DNA from: Palsa-295 sp963781105
GTDB lineage: Bacteria > Acidobacteriota > Terriglobia > Acidiferrales > UBA7541
Direction: 5' to 3'
NCBI GenBank assembly: GCA_963781105.1
Contig: CAWAED010000018.1
Span: forward strand, 1-64,000
Length of the DNA: 64,000 nt
The notes under the pieces: model-generated
Told to the model about the DNA's origin: nothing
Databases searched by the model: none
Seen by the model: only the letters and a program-made list of their open reading frames with translations
Shown here: positions 35,865 through 45,472 of the stretch, in pieces
Position numbering within the stretch: the first letter of the stretch is position 1
Layout of the letters: the number at the start of each line of letters is the position of its first letter
Made by a program: the position numbers and the translations under genes

Positions 35865-35992
35865 ATCCCCTCCTAGGATTCATGAAGACGAGATGAAGGT
35901 AATTTATCCCACCTAAACGAGGGATAAACGGCTTTGGCCCCAATGTCCCACGGTCAAATCCTAGCTAGTCGCGTTGCTGAACATTTGAGCCT

Positions 35993-36699
35993 ATGGGGCG
36001 ACACAGTAACTTCACAATTGATGGCTCGAAAACGATTGTCGATGGCGTCTATCCGACGAATCACGCCGAGCACGAAACGGTCGAAATCACTCACGGGTTC
36101 ACTAATTACTTCGAATGCGGATTCTATATTTTTACTTCGATTACCGAGGGCCAAGGCTGGTGGGTGGGCGACCACATCCGGCCGCGGTTCGCCGCTCCAA
36201 AGAAATGGCATTGGCCCGTCGGCGTCAGCATCTCTAACGAGATCGGCTACCAGCGCCGACCGTATTCTACGGACATGTGGACGTGGGAAATTCGGCCGAT
36301 TGTGGACCAGAAAATTGGCAGATGGTACTGGTCGATCAATCCAACGCTGGACCGCTCTTTTCACGGCGAGAGCGTGCACCAGGGCGTTGTATTTTCGCCC
36401 AACTTCAAGTTCAGCGACGACTTCACGCCTAAGATCGCCGGAGGACTAGAATACTACGGTTCGCTTGGCCCGATCACAGGGTTCGATGCCGTTGCTCAAC
36501 AGCAGCAGCAGATTGTCCCGGCGGTTGATCTGAATATCGCGCCACAGTGGGAGATCAACTTCGCGTGGGTCTGACGCGATCCACCGATCACCTCATCGCG
36601 AAAGTAATCCTTGGCTATCGTTTCGACTTTTGGTATCGGATTCCGACTCCGGATTGTGCGATTGCCGACGAATCGCGTGCGGTCGCGTCTAGAGATTGA
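35993..36699 (+). pseudogene. Uncharacterised outer-membrane-like protein, frame-disrupted
   Basis: The open part (193 codons to a TGA at 36572) reads like the body of an exported protein: DGVYPTNHAEHETVEITHGF, GWWVGDHIRPRFAAPKKWHW, GVSISNEIGYQRRPYSTDMW, GGLEYYGSLGPITGFDAV. Past that stop a shifted frame continues the same protein with VGLTRSTDHLIAKVILGYRF, showing a one-base frameshift near 36565-36572. No signal peptide can be built at the 5' end, so that side is damaged too. Confidence 0.65.
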
Positions 36700-36733
36700 C
36701 GAGAGGGATTAGCGGTCTTAAACTCCTGAGACG

Positions 36734-37144
36734 ATGAAGCACCCAACGAACGCGAAGGCCCGAAAGGCATTGCCCACCAACGCCGAGCTCGCGATCCTGA
36801 ACGCTCTATGGGAGCTTAGGGAAGCCACGGTGGACGATGTGGTAGCGCGTCTGCCGTCGCATCCGCCCGCGAATTACAAAACCGTCCAAAGCCTTCTTCG
36901 GATCATGGAAAACAAAAGATTCGTACGGCACACGGTGCGCGGCCGCGCGTTTGTCTTTAGCCCATGCGTGACGAGAAACGAAGTGGGCGGCAGTTTGACC
37001 AAGCACCTCCTGAACCGCACATTTCAGGGATCCGCTTCTGCGCTGATGATGAATTTGCTCGATTCCAACCACGTGAACGATAAAGAGCTCGATGCGCTGG
37101 AAGCGTTGATTCAGGGGTATCGCGAGCGCAAGAGCAAGGACTAG
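36734..37144 (+). CDS. BlaI/MecI-family transcriptional repressor
   Basis: The product has 136 aa with the penicillinase-repressor winged helix: LPTNAELAILNALWELREAT, VDDVVARL, ANYKTVQSLLRIMENKRFV, and RHTVRGRAFVFSPCVTRNE, followed by a dimerising helix. The gene for its BlaR1-like sensor protease starts 14 nt downstream. A GTCTTAA half-site at 36715-36721, just before the start codon, recurs as palindromes in front of asnB, so autoregulation through that motif is possible. The repressor is expected to be inactivated by the sensor's protease. Confidence 0.92.
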   Translation: MKHPTNAKARKALPTNAELAILNALWELREATVDDVVARLPSHPPANYKTVQSLLRIMENKRFVRHTVRGRAFVFSPCVTRNEVGGSLTKHLLNRTFQGSASALMMNLLDSNHVNDKELDALEALIQGYRERKSKD

Positions 37145-37157
37145 GCGTTTGACAGCG

Positions 37158-38591
37158 ATGACATCGGCGCACATCCCGGCGATTGAACTGGTGGCTAGCG
37201 CGGTGATCCATATTTTGGCCGCGTATCTACTTTTCTTCGTATGGACGCGCCTCGCGTCAAGAGCCTCCACGCGGCATGCTCTGTGGCTCGTTTTTCTTGG
37301 AGCTTCCTCGCTCTATTGGCTTGCCGTGGTGAAACAGGTGTTGAACTCGCAACACGTTGCGAGTTTGGCGTCCTCACCAGCCGTGGTGTCGTCGTTGGCT
37401 GCGACACAGATCGGATCGGCAACTACCCTCAGAATTCCGCTTTCCTGGAATTGGAGCGTGGCGCCCGCGACTGTTTTTATTTCCTGGATTTACGTGTTAG
37501 GCGCAGCGCTGATGATGCTACGGGTCGTACGGCGACGCCGTCGGCTTCGTGAAGCTATTTCGCAGGCGCAATACGCGAATTCCGAACTTGAAAAAATCTT
37601 CGACGAACAGTGCGACCGCCTCGAAATATCAAAGTGCCGGATTCTGGAGCTGCCGGGGCTGACTTCGCCCGGAACAGCCTACCTGCTGCATCCAGTCATC
37701 GTCATGCCCGAAGGAATCGGACGGTGCCTGGACGGCGAACAATTGATCGACGTCGTCTACCACGAGCTGATGCATGTGAAACGCCTCGATTTTTTGTGGA
37801 GCACTCTGGCGGAGTTCGCCGCGTGCTTGCTTTTCTTCCATCCGGTATTGTGGCTAGCATTACGGGATCTGGCACGCGCGCGCGAACTTGCCTGTGACAT
37901 GGCGGTGATGGAATTGCGGGACGGACGGCGGCAGGATTATGCGCTTTGCTTGACGCGCCTGGCGCGCCGGCAGGTGCTCGGATTCCAGGTCGAGCCTCCG
38001 AAGCATCTGGCGCTGCTGAATTCGTTCCTGGCGTTTCGAGTGAAAACCTTATTGCACGAAAGACGACGCCGGGGGCGCTTGGCGCAAGTGGCGGCGGCTG
38101 GCGTCGGCTTCGGCGTTCTATGTCTCTTTACTGCGGGTTGGTCCTCGCTCGCTCTGGCTGTCATGCTGCAAAACAGTGCGCCTCGCGTGATGGCGGCGGT
38201 GCCGTCGGTGGTTCGGCCCAGTTTTCGGCGAATCGTGGCGCAGCGACACAATGCACCGACGTACTCTGAAGCTGATGCGCCGCAGGGGATTGGAAAAACA
38301 CCTGAGCCGAATGTACTCGCAGGCCAGCCAGAGCCGATGCGATTCTCGCCCGTGGATCCTTCGCTCGACGGCGACACCAGTGGCGACGCCGAATCTGGCT
38401 CGCTGATCGCACCGCGTAAGAGGACTTCCCGAGCGGTTGGGAACGATCAGTCCGCGTCAACGCCGAGCCAGAGCGTGCCGTCTTGGCAGAAGAGCGCCGC
38501 TGACGCCGCGATTGGCGCGTTGGGCCGCGTCGCCGCCGGCAAGAGAGACAATAACGGGGACTCGGACGATCGCGCTTCCAAGCCGTTTTAG
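37158..38591 (+). CDS. M56-family (BlaR1-like) membrane metallopeptidase sensor
   Basis: From ATG 37158 the protein has 477 aa; a TTG three codons earlier is less likely. There are several membrane helices in the N-terminal 350 residues, and the zinc site VVYHELMHVKRLDF is at about 201, with the third ligand probably in RELACDMAVMELR. The C-terminus after about residue 340 is a low-complexity extracytoplasmic tail rather than a penicillin-binding domain, so the signal sensed is not necessarily a beta-lactam. It pairs with the BlaI-like repressor just upstream. Confidence 0.9.
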   Translation: MTSAHIPAIELVASAVIHILAAYLLFFVWTRLASRASTRHALWLVFLGASSLYWLAVVKQVLNSQHVASLASSPAVVSSLAATQIGSATTLRIPLSWNWSVAPATVFISWIYVLGAALMMLRVVRRRRRLREAISQAQYANSELEKIFDEQCDRLEISKCRILELPGLTSPGTAYLLHPVIVMPEGIGRCLDGEQLIDVVYHELMHVKRLDFLWSTLAEFAACLLFFHPVLWLALRDLARARELACDMAVMELRDGRRQDYALCLTRLARRQVLGFQVEPPKHLALLNSFLAFRVKTLLHERRRRGRLAQVAAAGVGFGVLCLFTAGWSSLALAVMLQNSAPRVMAAVPSVVRPSFRRIVAQRHNAPTYSEADAPQGIGKTPEPNVLAGQPEPMRFSPVDPSLDGDTSGDAESGSLIAPRKRTSRAVGNDQSASTPSQSVPSWQKSAADAAIGALGRVAAGKRDNNGDSDDRASKPF

Positions 38592-38655
38592 TCCTGGGCG
38601 AATCTCGCAGGAGCTTACAACCCTTTCGCGCCTACCCGCGTCCATATTCCGATAG

Positions 38656-38706
38656 GTCTTAATGTATTAAGACTTCTCTTGACTTGAAGTCTTAAAGCTT
38701 TAAGAT
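38656..38706 (+). promoter_or_regulatory. asnB promoter overlapped by two GTCTTAA palindromes
   Basis: A sigma70-type promoter is visible: TTGACT at 38679-38684, 16 bp, TAAGAT at 38701-38706. Palindrome 1 (GTCTTAAT, GT, ATTAAGAC) spans 38656-38673, and palindrome 2 (TCTTAAAG/CTTTAAGA) spans 38690-38705, covering the spacer and -10. A third overlapping inverted repeat (AAGACTTC ... GAAGTCTT) links them. This is the arrangement of a repressible promoter. The half-site also lies before the BlaI-like gene. Confidence 0.7.
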
Positions 38707-38768
38707 TTATCAGTCCATCCGGACGCGCGGCGGCGCCCACAAGCTGCTCGACGACAGGGGATTTCCCA

Positions 38769-40697
38769 TTGTGCGGAATTGCCGGATTCACCCACAGAAA
38801 CGGATGTTCTGAGCCAGAACGCATCCTTGAGGCCACGACCGCCCTGGTCCATCGCGGACCAGATCAAATGGGCACATTCCGGTCACACTCCGTGTCGTTG
38901 GGCGCCACGCGATTGAAAATTATCGACCTGCAATCGGGCGACCAGCCGCTGACTACCGCCGACGGGAACACGACCATCGTCTTTAACGGCGAAATCTACA
39001 ATTACAAGCAGTTGCGCCCCGAGTTGGAAAGGCGCGGCTACCGCTTTCGCACGAATTGCGATACCGAAATCGCGCTGTGCGCGTTCGTTGAATGGAACAC
39101 GGATTGTTTTTCGCGCTTGCGCGGCATGTTTGCGTTGGCGGTGTGGACTGAATCCACGCGAACGCTGGTTCTGGCGCGCGACCGCATAGGGATCAAACCG
39201 CTTTACATCGCTCGCCGGAATGGAGAGCTCTTCTTCGGCTCGGAGCTGAAGGCGATCTTGATACATCCGCAGATCGAGCGGCAATTGAGCCTGGCAGGCT
39301 TGGACTGCTACCTCTCGCTGAACTACGTCCCGAGCCCTTTGACCCTTGTCGAGGGTATCGAAAAACTCCCGCCGGGCACCTGGTTGAAGTGGCGGGACGG
39401 TGAAGTGATTTTCGACGCCTACTGGAAAATCCCGGCAGTTGTTTCGCGTGATTGGACAATGGATGAGGGGAAGGAGGAACTGGACCTGCTGCTCAAGCAG
39501 TCCGTACGCGAGCATCTGTTGTCCGACGTTCCCGTTGGGATGTGGCTAAGTGGCGGAATCGATTCTTCCACAGTGCTGCACTACGCCGTTGCGCAATCGA
39601 GCGCGCCGATTAAGACATTTTCGATATCGTTCACGGGACAAGGTTGCGACGAGAGCCGCTACATCCGCCAAGTCGCGGAACGGTATGGGACCGATCATTC
39701 TGAGTTCGACCTGAATCCCGATTCCGATATGCGCGATGCGATCGAGGAGTTCGCGCATTACTCGGACGAACCGAGCGCGGACGCCGGAGCCCTGCCCGTC
39801 TGGTATTTATCAAAGTTGAGCCGCACGCAAACGAAGGTGGCCTTGAGCGGCGAAGGCGCGGACGAACTATTTGGGGGGTACCTGACGTACCGCGCGAACC
39901 AGATCGCTTCGTACGTGCGCAAGTTCCCACAAAATGCGATTCGACTCGCGCTCCACTTCGCCAATGCCTATCCGGTGTCCGACGAAAGCGTAGGTTTCGA
40001 TTACAAAGTGAAGCGCCTGGCGGAGGGCTGCCTCATGCCGGCCGAGCGCGCGCACACTTTTTGGAACGGGACGTTCTCAGGAGCGCAAAAGGACGCGATG
40101 CTGAAGGTTTACCTGCCCGGCGCGTTCGACGAGTATCTGACGCAGCTTGAGAAAATGCCCGCCTCCAGGGGAAATGCGTTGGAGCGGTTTCTGCGGTTCG
40201 ATCAGCGCTATTACCTGCCAGACGACATCCTGGTCAAGACCGACCGGATGAGCATGGCACATTCTCTCGAAGTTCGTCCGCCATTCCTGGATCACCGCAT
40301 CGTGCAATTTGCGGCGACTCTGCCGACGCATTTGAAAGTAAACGGTTCCCGGCAGAAGGTCTTGTTGAAAGAACTGATGCGGGACAAGCTGCCGCTTTCG
40401 GTCGTGCGGCGCAAGAAAATGGGATTCGACATACCGGCGCACGAGTGGATGCGCGGTCCGCTACGTGCGATGTTGCTGGAAATCGTTTCTGACGGAGCTG
40501 CGAACCACGACGACTTATTCCGGCCAGCTGTGCTGCAGAGCTACGTGAAGCTGCACTTGGACCGTCGAGCGAACCTGGGCTATCACCTCTGGGGCTTGCT
40601 GATTTTATTTCTGTGGATGAAAAAGTGGGGGATTCAATCAACAACCGAACCGAGGATCGAACGCGCATTTCGGCAGCCGGCCGCTACGCTGTCCTAG
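38769..40697 (+). CDS. asnB: Asparagine synthase (glutamine-hydrolysing)
   Basis: The start is TTG 38769, which puts the nucleophilic Cys at position 2 (MCGIAGF). The protein of 642 aa has an N-terminal class II glutaminase domain (LVHRGPDQMGTF, IVFNGEIYNYKQL, LARDRIGIKPLY) and a C-terminal synthetase domain with the PP-loop MWLSGGIDSSTVLHYA, VALSGEGADELFGGY and KTDRMSMAHSLEVRPPFLDH. It makes asparagine, or amidates a related acid. The promoter upstream carries strong palindromes. An internal stretch of this gene has been copied into the scrambled region downstream. Confidence 0.93.
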   Translation: MCGIAGFTHRNGCSEPERILEATTALVHRGPDQMGTFRSHSVSLGATRLKIIDLQSGDQPLTTADGNTTIVFNGEIYNYKQLRPELERRGYRFRTNCDTEIALCAFVEWNTDCFSRLRGMFALAVWTESTRTLVLARDRIGIKPLYIARRNGELFFGSELKAILIHPQIERQLSLAGLDCYLSLNYVPSPLTLVEGIEKLPPGTWLKWRDGEVIFDAYWKIPAVVSRDWTMDEGKEELDLLLKQSVREHLLSDVPVGMWLSGGIDSSTVLHYAVAQSSAPIKTFSISFTGQGCDESRYIRQVAERYGTDHSEFDLNPDSDMRDAIEEFAHYSDEPSADAGALPVWYLSKLSRTQTKVALSGEGADELFGGYLTYRANQIASYVRKFPQNAIRLALHFANAYPVSDESVGFDYKVKRLAEGCLMPAERAHTFWNGTFSGAQKDAMLKVYLPGAFDEYLTQLEKMPASRGNALERFLRFDQRYYLPDDILVKTDRMSMAHSLEVRPPFLDHRIVQFAATLPTHLKVNGSRQKVLLKELMRDKLPLSVVRRKKMGFDIPAHEWMRGPLRAMLLEIVSDGAANHDDLFRPAVLQSYVKLHLDRRANLGYHLWGLLILFLWMKKWGIQSTTEPRIERAFRQPAATLS

Positions 40698-41638
40698 CGG
40701 CGGTTCTGTGCGCGGCGGCGATTTACGTTGGCTGCATGACGTCTCCGCCGTCGCTGGTGGACGCCGTGCAGGGGCAGATTGCCCGCAATATGCTGACCTC
40801 CGGCGACTGGGTGACGGCGCGCCTGGATGGAGTCGCGTATCTGGAAAAGGCGCCGCTGGTCTACTGGGCCATGGCTATCGCTTACAAGATCTTCGGAGTA
40901 CACGATTGGGCGGTGCGCGGGGGAACGCGTACTCTATCGGTGATTTCCGCCGCCGCAGCGGCGACGGTGATCGGGATTTATTGGAAGGTTCGGCATATGC
41001 CGGCTCCGGGCAACATCGCGTCAGCGCTTTCGCGGAATCCCCATGCCTACCGGCTCTCGATGGGCCACATGCTGGATCTCACGCTCGCTTCTTTCGCCTA
41101 TTTGCGAACGCCGCTGTTGCTGGCCGGAGCGGCGTTTCTGCTGGGCGCTATCTGGACAATTCGCTCGAACACTTTCAGGGCGTCCGTGGCTATCGCGTGC
41201 ATGATGATTTTGTTCTTCCAGGCGGCACGGCTCGCCTTAGTGGTGTTCGACCCGTACTTATCGTCCCGGCCGCTCGCGAATGCATTGCTCGCAGCACCTG
41301 ACGGCAAGCTGATCCTCAACGGTCAGTACTACACGTTTTCATCCGTCGTGTTTTACACCGGTCGCAACGTGCTCATGCTCAATGGCAAGTTTCAGAATCT
41401 GGAACACGGAGCGTATGGGACTGAGCATTCCGAATACGACCTCAATCCCGATTCTAATCTGCGCGATACGACCGAAGAATTCGCGTATTACTCCGATGAA
41501 CCGAGCGCGGACGCCGGAGCGCTGCCCATTTGGTACCTCTCAAAGCTGAAGCTCGTCCTTACCAAGAAGCAAACCAAGAAATATAGCAAGCGCAAGAAAT
41601 CAGACTCACACGCTTACGTGGCGGGCAGGAAAGCATGA
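40613..41638 (+). pseudogene. Chimeric remnant: ArnT/PMT-like glycosyltransferase pieces joined to an asnB piece
   Basis: This 341-codon open frame is a patchwork. The first part has the N-terminus of a GT-C membrane glycosyltransferase (SLVDAVQGQIARNMLTSGDW, LDGVAYLEKAPLVYWAMAIA). After a jump near 40985 comes the C-terminal part of such an enzyme (LILNGQYYTFSSVVFYTGRN). At about 41410 it changes to TEHSEYDLNPDS ... YYSDEPSADAGALPIWYLSK, a diverged copy of residues within the neighbouring asnB. Its 5' end overlaps the asnB stop. It is unlikely to be functional. Confidence 0.75.
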
Positions 41639-41817
41639 CGCCCTATGAGCAATACAAATGGATCTGTCAGAGCTTTCCGTATCCACGCCCCGGCGAAGAG
41701 CGCAGCTTTGAGGATTTGGTCTGCAATCTGGCGCGAGCGTACGTACGCACAACTCTCTGGTACACCAAGAATCGCATCTTCGTATTCACCTGGCTGAATC
41801 CTTCCGAGAATGCCTAA
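41635..41817 (+). CDS. Small uncharacterised open reading frame in the scrambled region
   Basis: A short frame (60 aa) whose ATG overlaps the preceding TGA (ATGA). The sequence (PYEQYKWICQSFPYPRPGEE, then a WYTKNRIFVFTWLNPSENA tail) is not recognised. It might be a remnant of another gene caught in the rearranged stretch. Confidence 0.35.
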   Translation: MTPYEQYKWICQSFPYPRPGEERSFEDLVCNLARAYVRTTLWYTKNRIFVFTWLNPSENA

Positions 41818-42150
41818 TCCGATTAACGACCGGACCGAGAATCGATCGCGCGTTCGCGCAGCCAGCCGCTACGCTGTCCTAGCAGCGGTGCTCTGCGCGG
41901 GAGCGACTTACGTCGGCTGCATTGGGCTCACGGTCATCGCGGAGCGACGATGCGGCGCGCATCCGGATTGTGCTCGCCGCAATCGCCTTAGCCGGGATCA
42001 CGGCGCTGTTGGCCAGTGGGATTTCATGAACGCGCGGGATTCTACGCCGGTGGGTGCATGGCGTCGAGTGTGGGGCTATTACTGGCTTCTCCCCCGCCGG
42101 ATTCGGAACGGCACACAGACAACCTGGACTTCCTTATGAATACTCCAACC
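41810..42150 (+). pseudogene. Second, decayed copy of the glycosyltransferase N-terminus
   Basis: The start (INDRTENRSRVRAASRYAVL, then AAVLCAGATYVGCI) closely repeats the beginning of the frame at 40640, and the DNA of 41815-41925 is visibly similar to 40640-40735. It soon loses frame. Later fragments (AARIVLAAIALAGITALLAS in another frame) belong to the C-terminal half of the same enzyme type. This is a direct repeat and decayed paralogue. Confidence 0.7.
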
Positions 42151-42281
42151 CACCCGTTCATGAAACTCGCTTGCGCACCGGAAGCGCTATGAAAATCGGA
42201 AATAGATCGGGATGGCGAACGCACGAGCGAGAAACAAGGAAAGTTTAGACGTTTGGATCGAGCCCGGAAGGGGGAGGCATC

Positions 42282-42707
42282 ATGCATAGAACGATAGGAT
42301 TGACCTTAACGATCGTTTCGTTGACGTTCGCAGCACATAGCATCGTTATGGCAGCAATCGCTGCAGCGCAAACGAGTGCGCCGGGGGTCATCGAAGTGTC
42401 GGCGAAGAAGTATGAATTCACTCCGGCCGAAATCCACGTGAAAAAGGGGGAACGCGTGGAACTGAAAGTCCACTCGGTGGATGAGACGCACGGTATCAAG
42501 ATTGATGTTTATCCCGAAGGAGCTAAGGATAAAACCAAGCCGGGCCTCCTCTTCGACCATCCGGAAACGAACGGCAAAGTCGAGAAGAATGTCGATCAGC
42601 TGCTCGATTTCGTCGCCGCCGAGCCTGGCGGCTACGATTTTAAGTGCGCGAAACTTTGCGGCATGGGGCACCGTCATATGCAAGGCAAGCTGATTGTCGA
42701 ACCGTAA
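42282..42707 (+). CDS. Cupredoxin with CuA-like (cytochrome oxidase subunit II type) site
   Basis: The protein (141 aa; GGGGGAGG before ATG) has a signal peptide (TIVSLTFAAHSIVMAAIAAA) and a cupredoxin domain: VIEVSAKKYEFTPAEIHVKK, VDETHGIKI, and the copper loop CAKLCGMGHRHMQGKLIVEP, which matches the CuA pattern (two Cys, His, Met) of COX2 and nitrous-oxide reductase. It is probably periplasmic and carries or transfers electrons or copper. No oxidase genes are near. Confidence 0.85.
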   Translation: MHRTIGLTLTIVSLTFAAHSIVMAAIAAAQTSAPGVIEVSAKKYEFTPAEIHVKKGERVELKVHSVDETHGIKIDVYPEGAKDKTKPGLLFDHPETNGKVEKNVDQLLDFVAAEPGGYDFKCAKLCGMGHRHMQGKLIVEP

Positions 42708-42883
42708 CGCTCGCTGGCAGCGGCAGATCACATTCGCTGGCCGCGTGCGCCTCGGCGTAACGAAGAAAAAAGCGTGTTCCGGCAGCGTCGCGATGGCCGC
42801 GTAGTCACCGTCTTGTTTTTCGTTTCGTAGTTGCGAACAGAAGTCGGCTTGAATTCACAAGGAGCGCATCGTAAGCGACGAAC

Positions 42884-44263
42884 ATGGCCACTAAAACCGC
42901 ACCCGCTGTTTCATTGATTGATCTCTCGGCAGGCTCGAATTACGAACGGTTCGTAAACCCTCAGTGGGTTTCGCTGCTGAACCTTCTCGGTATGAACGCC
43001 AGCTATGAACGCTGTGAGGGGTGCGAACTTTTCACGAGCGACGGTCGCACGATTCTGGATTTTCTATCTGGATACTGCGTCCACAATGCAGGCCACAACC
43101 ATCCTTACATCATTCAGGCGCTCAAAGACGAAATGGACAAGCGTGGGCCGGGAATGCTGCAGAGTCACGTGCCAGAAATTGCCGGCGACCTCGCGCGGCG
43201 CCTGTGCCAGTTGGCCGGCGGCGGATTGGAAAAAGTCTATTTCGGCAGCAGCGGCAGCGAAGGCGTGGAAGCTGCGATCAAGTTTTCGCGCGCCACCACG
43301 GGCCGCGCGGGGATTGCTTTCACGAAGAGCAGTTTTCATGGACTGACTGCCGGCGCGCTCTCGCTGATGAACGATCCATTTTGGCGCCAAGGATTCGGGC
43401 CACTGTTAGACGACGCGCACGGCGTCGCGTACGGCGATATCGCAGCGCTCGAAAACGCTCTCGCCACCAAGAAGCACGCAGCCTTTGTCGTTGAACCATT
43501 GCAAGCCGAGGGTGGAATCAACGTGCCGTCGCGCTCCTACCTGCAAGGGGCTCAGGAACTGTGCCGCCGCACCGGCACGCTTTTCGTGCTGGATGAAGTT
43601 CAAACGGGAATGTTCAGGACCGGCACCTTTCTTGCGGCCCATCAGTTCGATGTGCACCCGGACATCGTGGTGCTTGCGAAAGCTCTCAGTGGCGGGCTTA
43701 TGCCCGTGAGTGCTGTGCTGATGAAGGACAGGGTCTACCGCGCTGTTTATTCGTCGCTGAAGCGCTCGATCGTGCACACCTCCACGTTCAGCGAGAACAG
43801 CCTCTCGATGCGCGCGGGCCTCGCGACGCTCGATGTCCTCCAACGCGAACGACTCGGGCCGCGCGCTCTGCGGCTGGGCGAGGCCTTTCGCGAGAAACTT
43901 CGCCACCAACTCGCGGGCTTTGACATGGTCAAAGAGGTGCGCGGCATGGGCCTTTTGAACGGCATTGAGTTCGCGCCGCCCAAAAAGATCACCATGCGCG
44001 CGATGTACGAGGCATTTCACGGGATCCATCCGGCGATGTTCGGCCAGGTGGTTGTGATGCGCATGTATCGCGAAAAAGGATTCCTCACGCAAATTTGCGG
44101 CAACAACTTCATGGTTCTGAAGGCCGCACCGCCGCTCGTAGTGAACGAAGAGCAACTCAACCGATTCGTTGCGGCGATTCGCGACGTCGTGGAACTGGCG
44201 GAGACGTCCACAGGATTCTGGACCGAGGCGCTCAACATGGCGCGCCGCGCTGTGCACATTTGA
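42884..44263 (+). CDS. Class III PLP-dependent aminotransferase
   Basis: A protein of 459 aa with the class III pattern: LDFLSGYCVHNAGHNHPYII, VYFGSSGSEGVEAAIKFSRA, FHGLTAGALSLM, VVEPLQAEGGINVPS, the cofactor-Asp region LFVLDEVQTGMFRTGTFLAA, and PLP Lys in VVLAKALSGGLMPVSAVLM. The family includes acetylornithine, ornithine and other omega-amino-acid transaminases; the substrate cannot be assigned. It is followed at 86 nt by an FAD oxidoreductase and then YceI and methyltransferase genes on the same strand. Confidence 0.88.
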   Translation: MATKTAPAVSLIDLSAGSNYERFVNPQWVSLLNLLGMNASYERCEGCELFTSDGRTILDFLSGYCVHNAGHNHPYIIQALKDEMDKRGPGMLQSHVPEIAGDLARRLCQLAGGGLEKVYFGSSGSEGVEAAIKFSRATTGRAGIAFTKSSFHGLTAGALSLMNDPFWRQGFGPLLDDAHGVAYGDIAALENALATKKHAAFVVEPLQAEGGINVPSRSYLQGAQELCRRTGTLFVLDEVQTGMFRTGTFLAAHQFDVHPDIVVLAKALSGGLMPVSAVLMKDRVYRAVYSSLKRSIVHTSTFSENSLSMRAGLATLDVLQRERLGPRALRLGEAFREKLRHQLAGFDMVKEVRGMGLLNGIEFAPPKKITMRAMYEAFHGIHPAMFGQVVVMRMYREKGFLTQICGNNFMVLKAAPPLVVNEEQLNRFVAAIRDVVELAETSTGFWTEALNMARRAVHI

Positions 44264-44348
44264 TCCGACACGAAGCTAGCTGTGCTTGAGCTGCAAGAAC
44301 AATCTGACCCAGCAAAGACCCAAATAGGATGCGCCCCGCAGGAGGCCA

Positions 44349-45464
44349 GTGGTGAACCTACAAAGCACGACCGATGTATTTATTGTTGGCGGAGGCCCAT
44401 CCGGCCTCGCGGCGGCGATAGCGGCTCGCCAAAAGGGTTTCGATGTAACCCTTGCCGACGGCGCGGCACCTCCGATTGAAAAACCATGCGGCGAAGGGAT
44501 GATGCCGGAAACGATCACGGCGCTTCGCGGTCTGGGTATTACGATCGGCCCCTCGGATGGCGTGACTTTCCGGGGAATCTGTTTTGCTCAATGCGACGCG
44601 CGTGTTACGGCTGACTTTCCGTCCGGCGCCGGCGTGGGAATGCGGCGAACTGCGTTGCACGAGCGCCTCGTCGTGCGTGCCGAGGATTGCGGGGTGAAGC
44701 TTCTGTGGCGGACGGCCGTGGTGGCGATCGGCGCCGGGCATGTGGAGTTGGCGTCGGGCAGAATTCCTACTCGTTGGATCATCGGCGCGGACGGACAAGG
44801 CTCGCGAGTGCGGCGCTGGAGCGGAATCGCAACGAAGCAGATTCGGCAACGCTTTGCGACCAGGCGTCACTTTCGTGTTCGGCCATGGTCGAGCTACGTC
44901 GAAATTCACTGGAGCACACACGCGCAAGCTTACGTGACTCCCGTGGCACCGGATGAGGTTTGCATCGTGATGATTTCGGGTCACGCGCGACAAGCATCGT
45001 TCGACCGAGCGCTCTGCGAGTTCCCTACCATACGAGAAAAAATTGCCTTCGCAAAAACCACCAGCCGTGAAAGGGGCGCGGTCACGTCCATGCACACGCT
45101 GCGCAGCGTGCAGCACGGAAACGTCGCTCTCGTCGGAGATGCTTCCGGCAGCGTGGATGCAATCACCGGCGAGGGCATCCGGCTGGGATTGCGGCAGGCT
45201 TCGGCGCTGGCGGACGCGCTCGTGGCGGGCAACCTCCTGCAATACGAACGCGAGCACCGCGCGCTCGCCAAGCGTCCGTCCCGCATGGCACACCTGATGT
45301 TGTGGCTCGACCACAATCCAAAACTGCGAGCGCGCGTGATATTGGCGCTCCAGCGCAAGCCGGACCTATTCGCCCGCACACTCGCAATGCATGTCGGGTA
45401 TGGCTCGGCGTGTGACATCCTATTCACAGGAACGCGGCTCGGCTGGCGTCTGCTCGCCGCTTAA
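44349..45464 (+). CDS. FAD-dependent oxidoreductase (geranylgeranyl-reductase / monooxygenase type)
   Basis: The start is GTG 44349 with GGAGG just upstream; 371 aa. It has the Rossmann FAD motif TDVFIVGGGPSGLAAAIAA, the central DG motif IIGADGQGSRVR, and the FAD phosphate-binding GNVALVGDASGSVDAITGEG, as in geranylgeranyl reductases and aromatic hydroxylases. The short C-terminal part (LMLWLDHNPKLRARVILALQ) resembles proteins found beside lipid-type biosynthetic genes. The reaction is unknown. Confidence 0.82.
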   Translation: MVNLQSTTDVFIVGGGPSGLAAAIAARQKGFDVTLADGAAPPIEKPCGEGMMPETITALRGLGITIGPSDGVTFRGICFAQCDARVTADFPSGAGVGMRRTALHERLVVRAEDCGVKLLWRTAVVAIGAGHVELASGRIPTRWIIGADGQGSRVRRWSGIATKQIRQRFATRRHFRVRPWSSYVEIHWSTHAQAYVTPVAPDEVCIVMISGHARQASFDRALCEFPTIREKIAFAKTTSRERGAVTSMHTLRSVQHGNVALVGDASGSVDAITGEGIRLGLRQASALADALVAGNLLQYEREHRALAKRPSRMAHLMLWLDHNPKLRARVILALQRKPDLFARTLAMHVGYGSACDILFTGTRLGWRLLAA

Positions 45465-45472
45465 GGAGAAGT

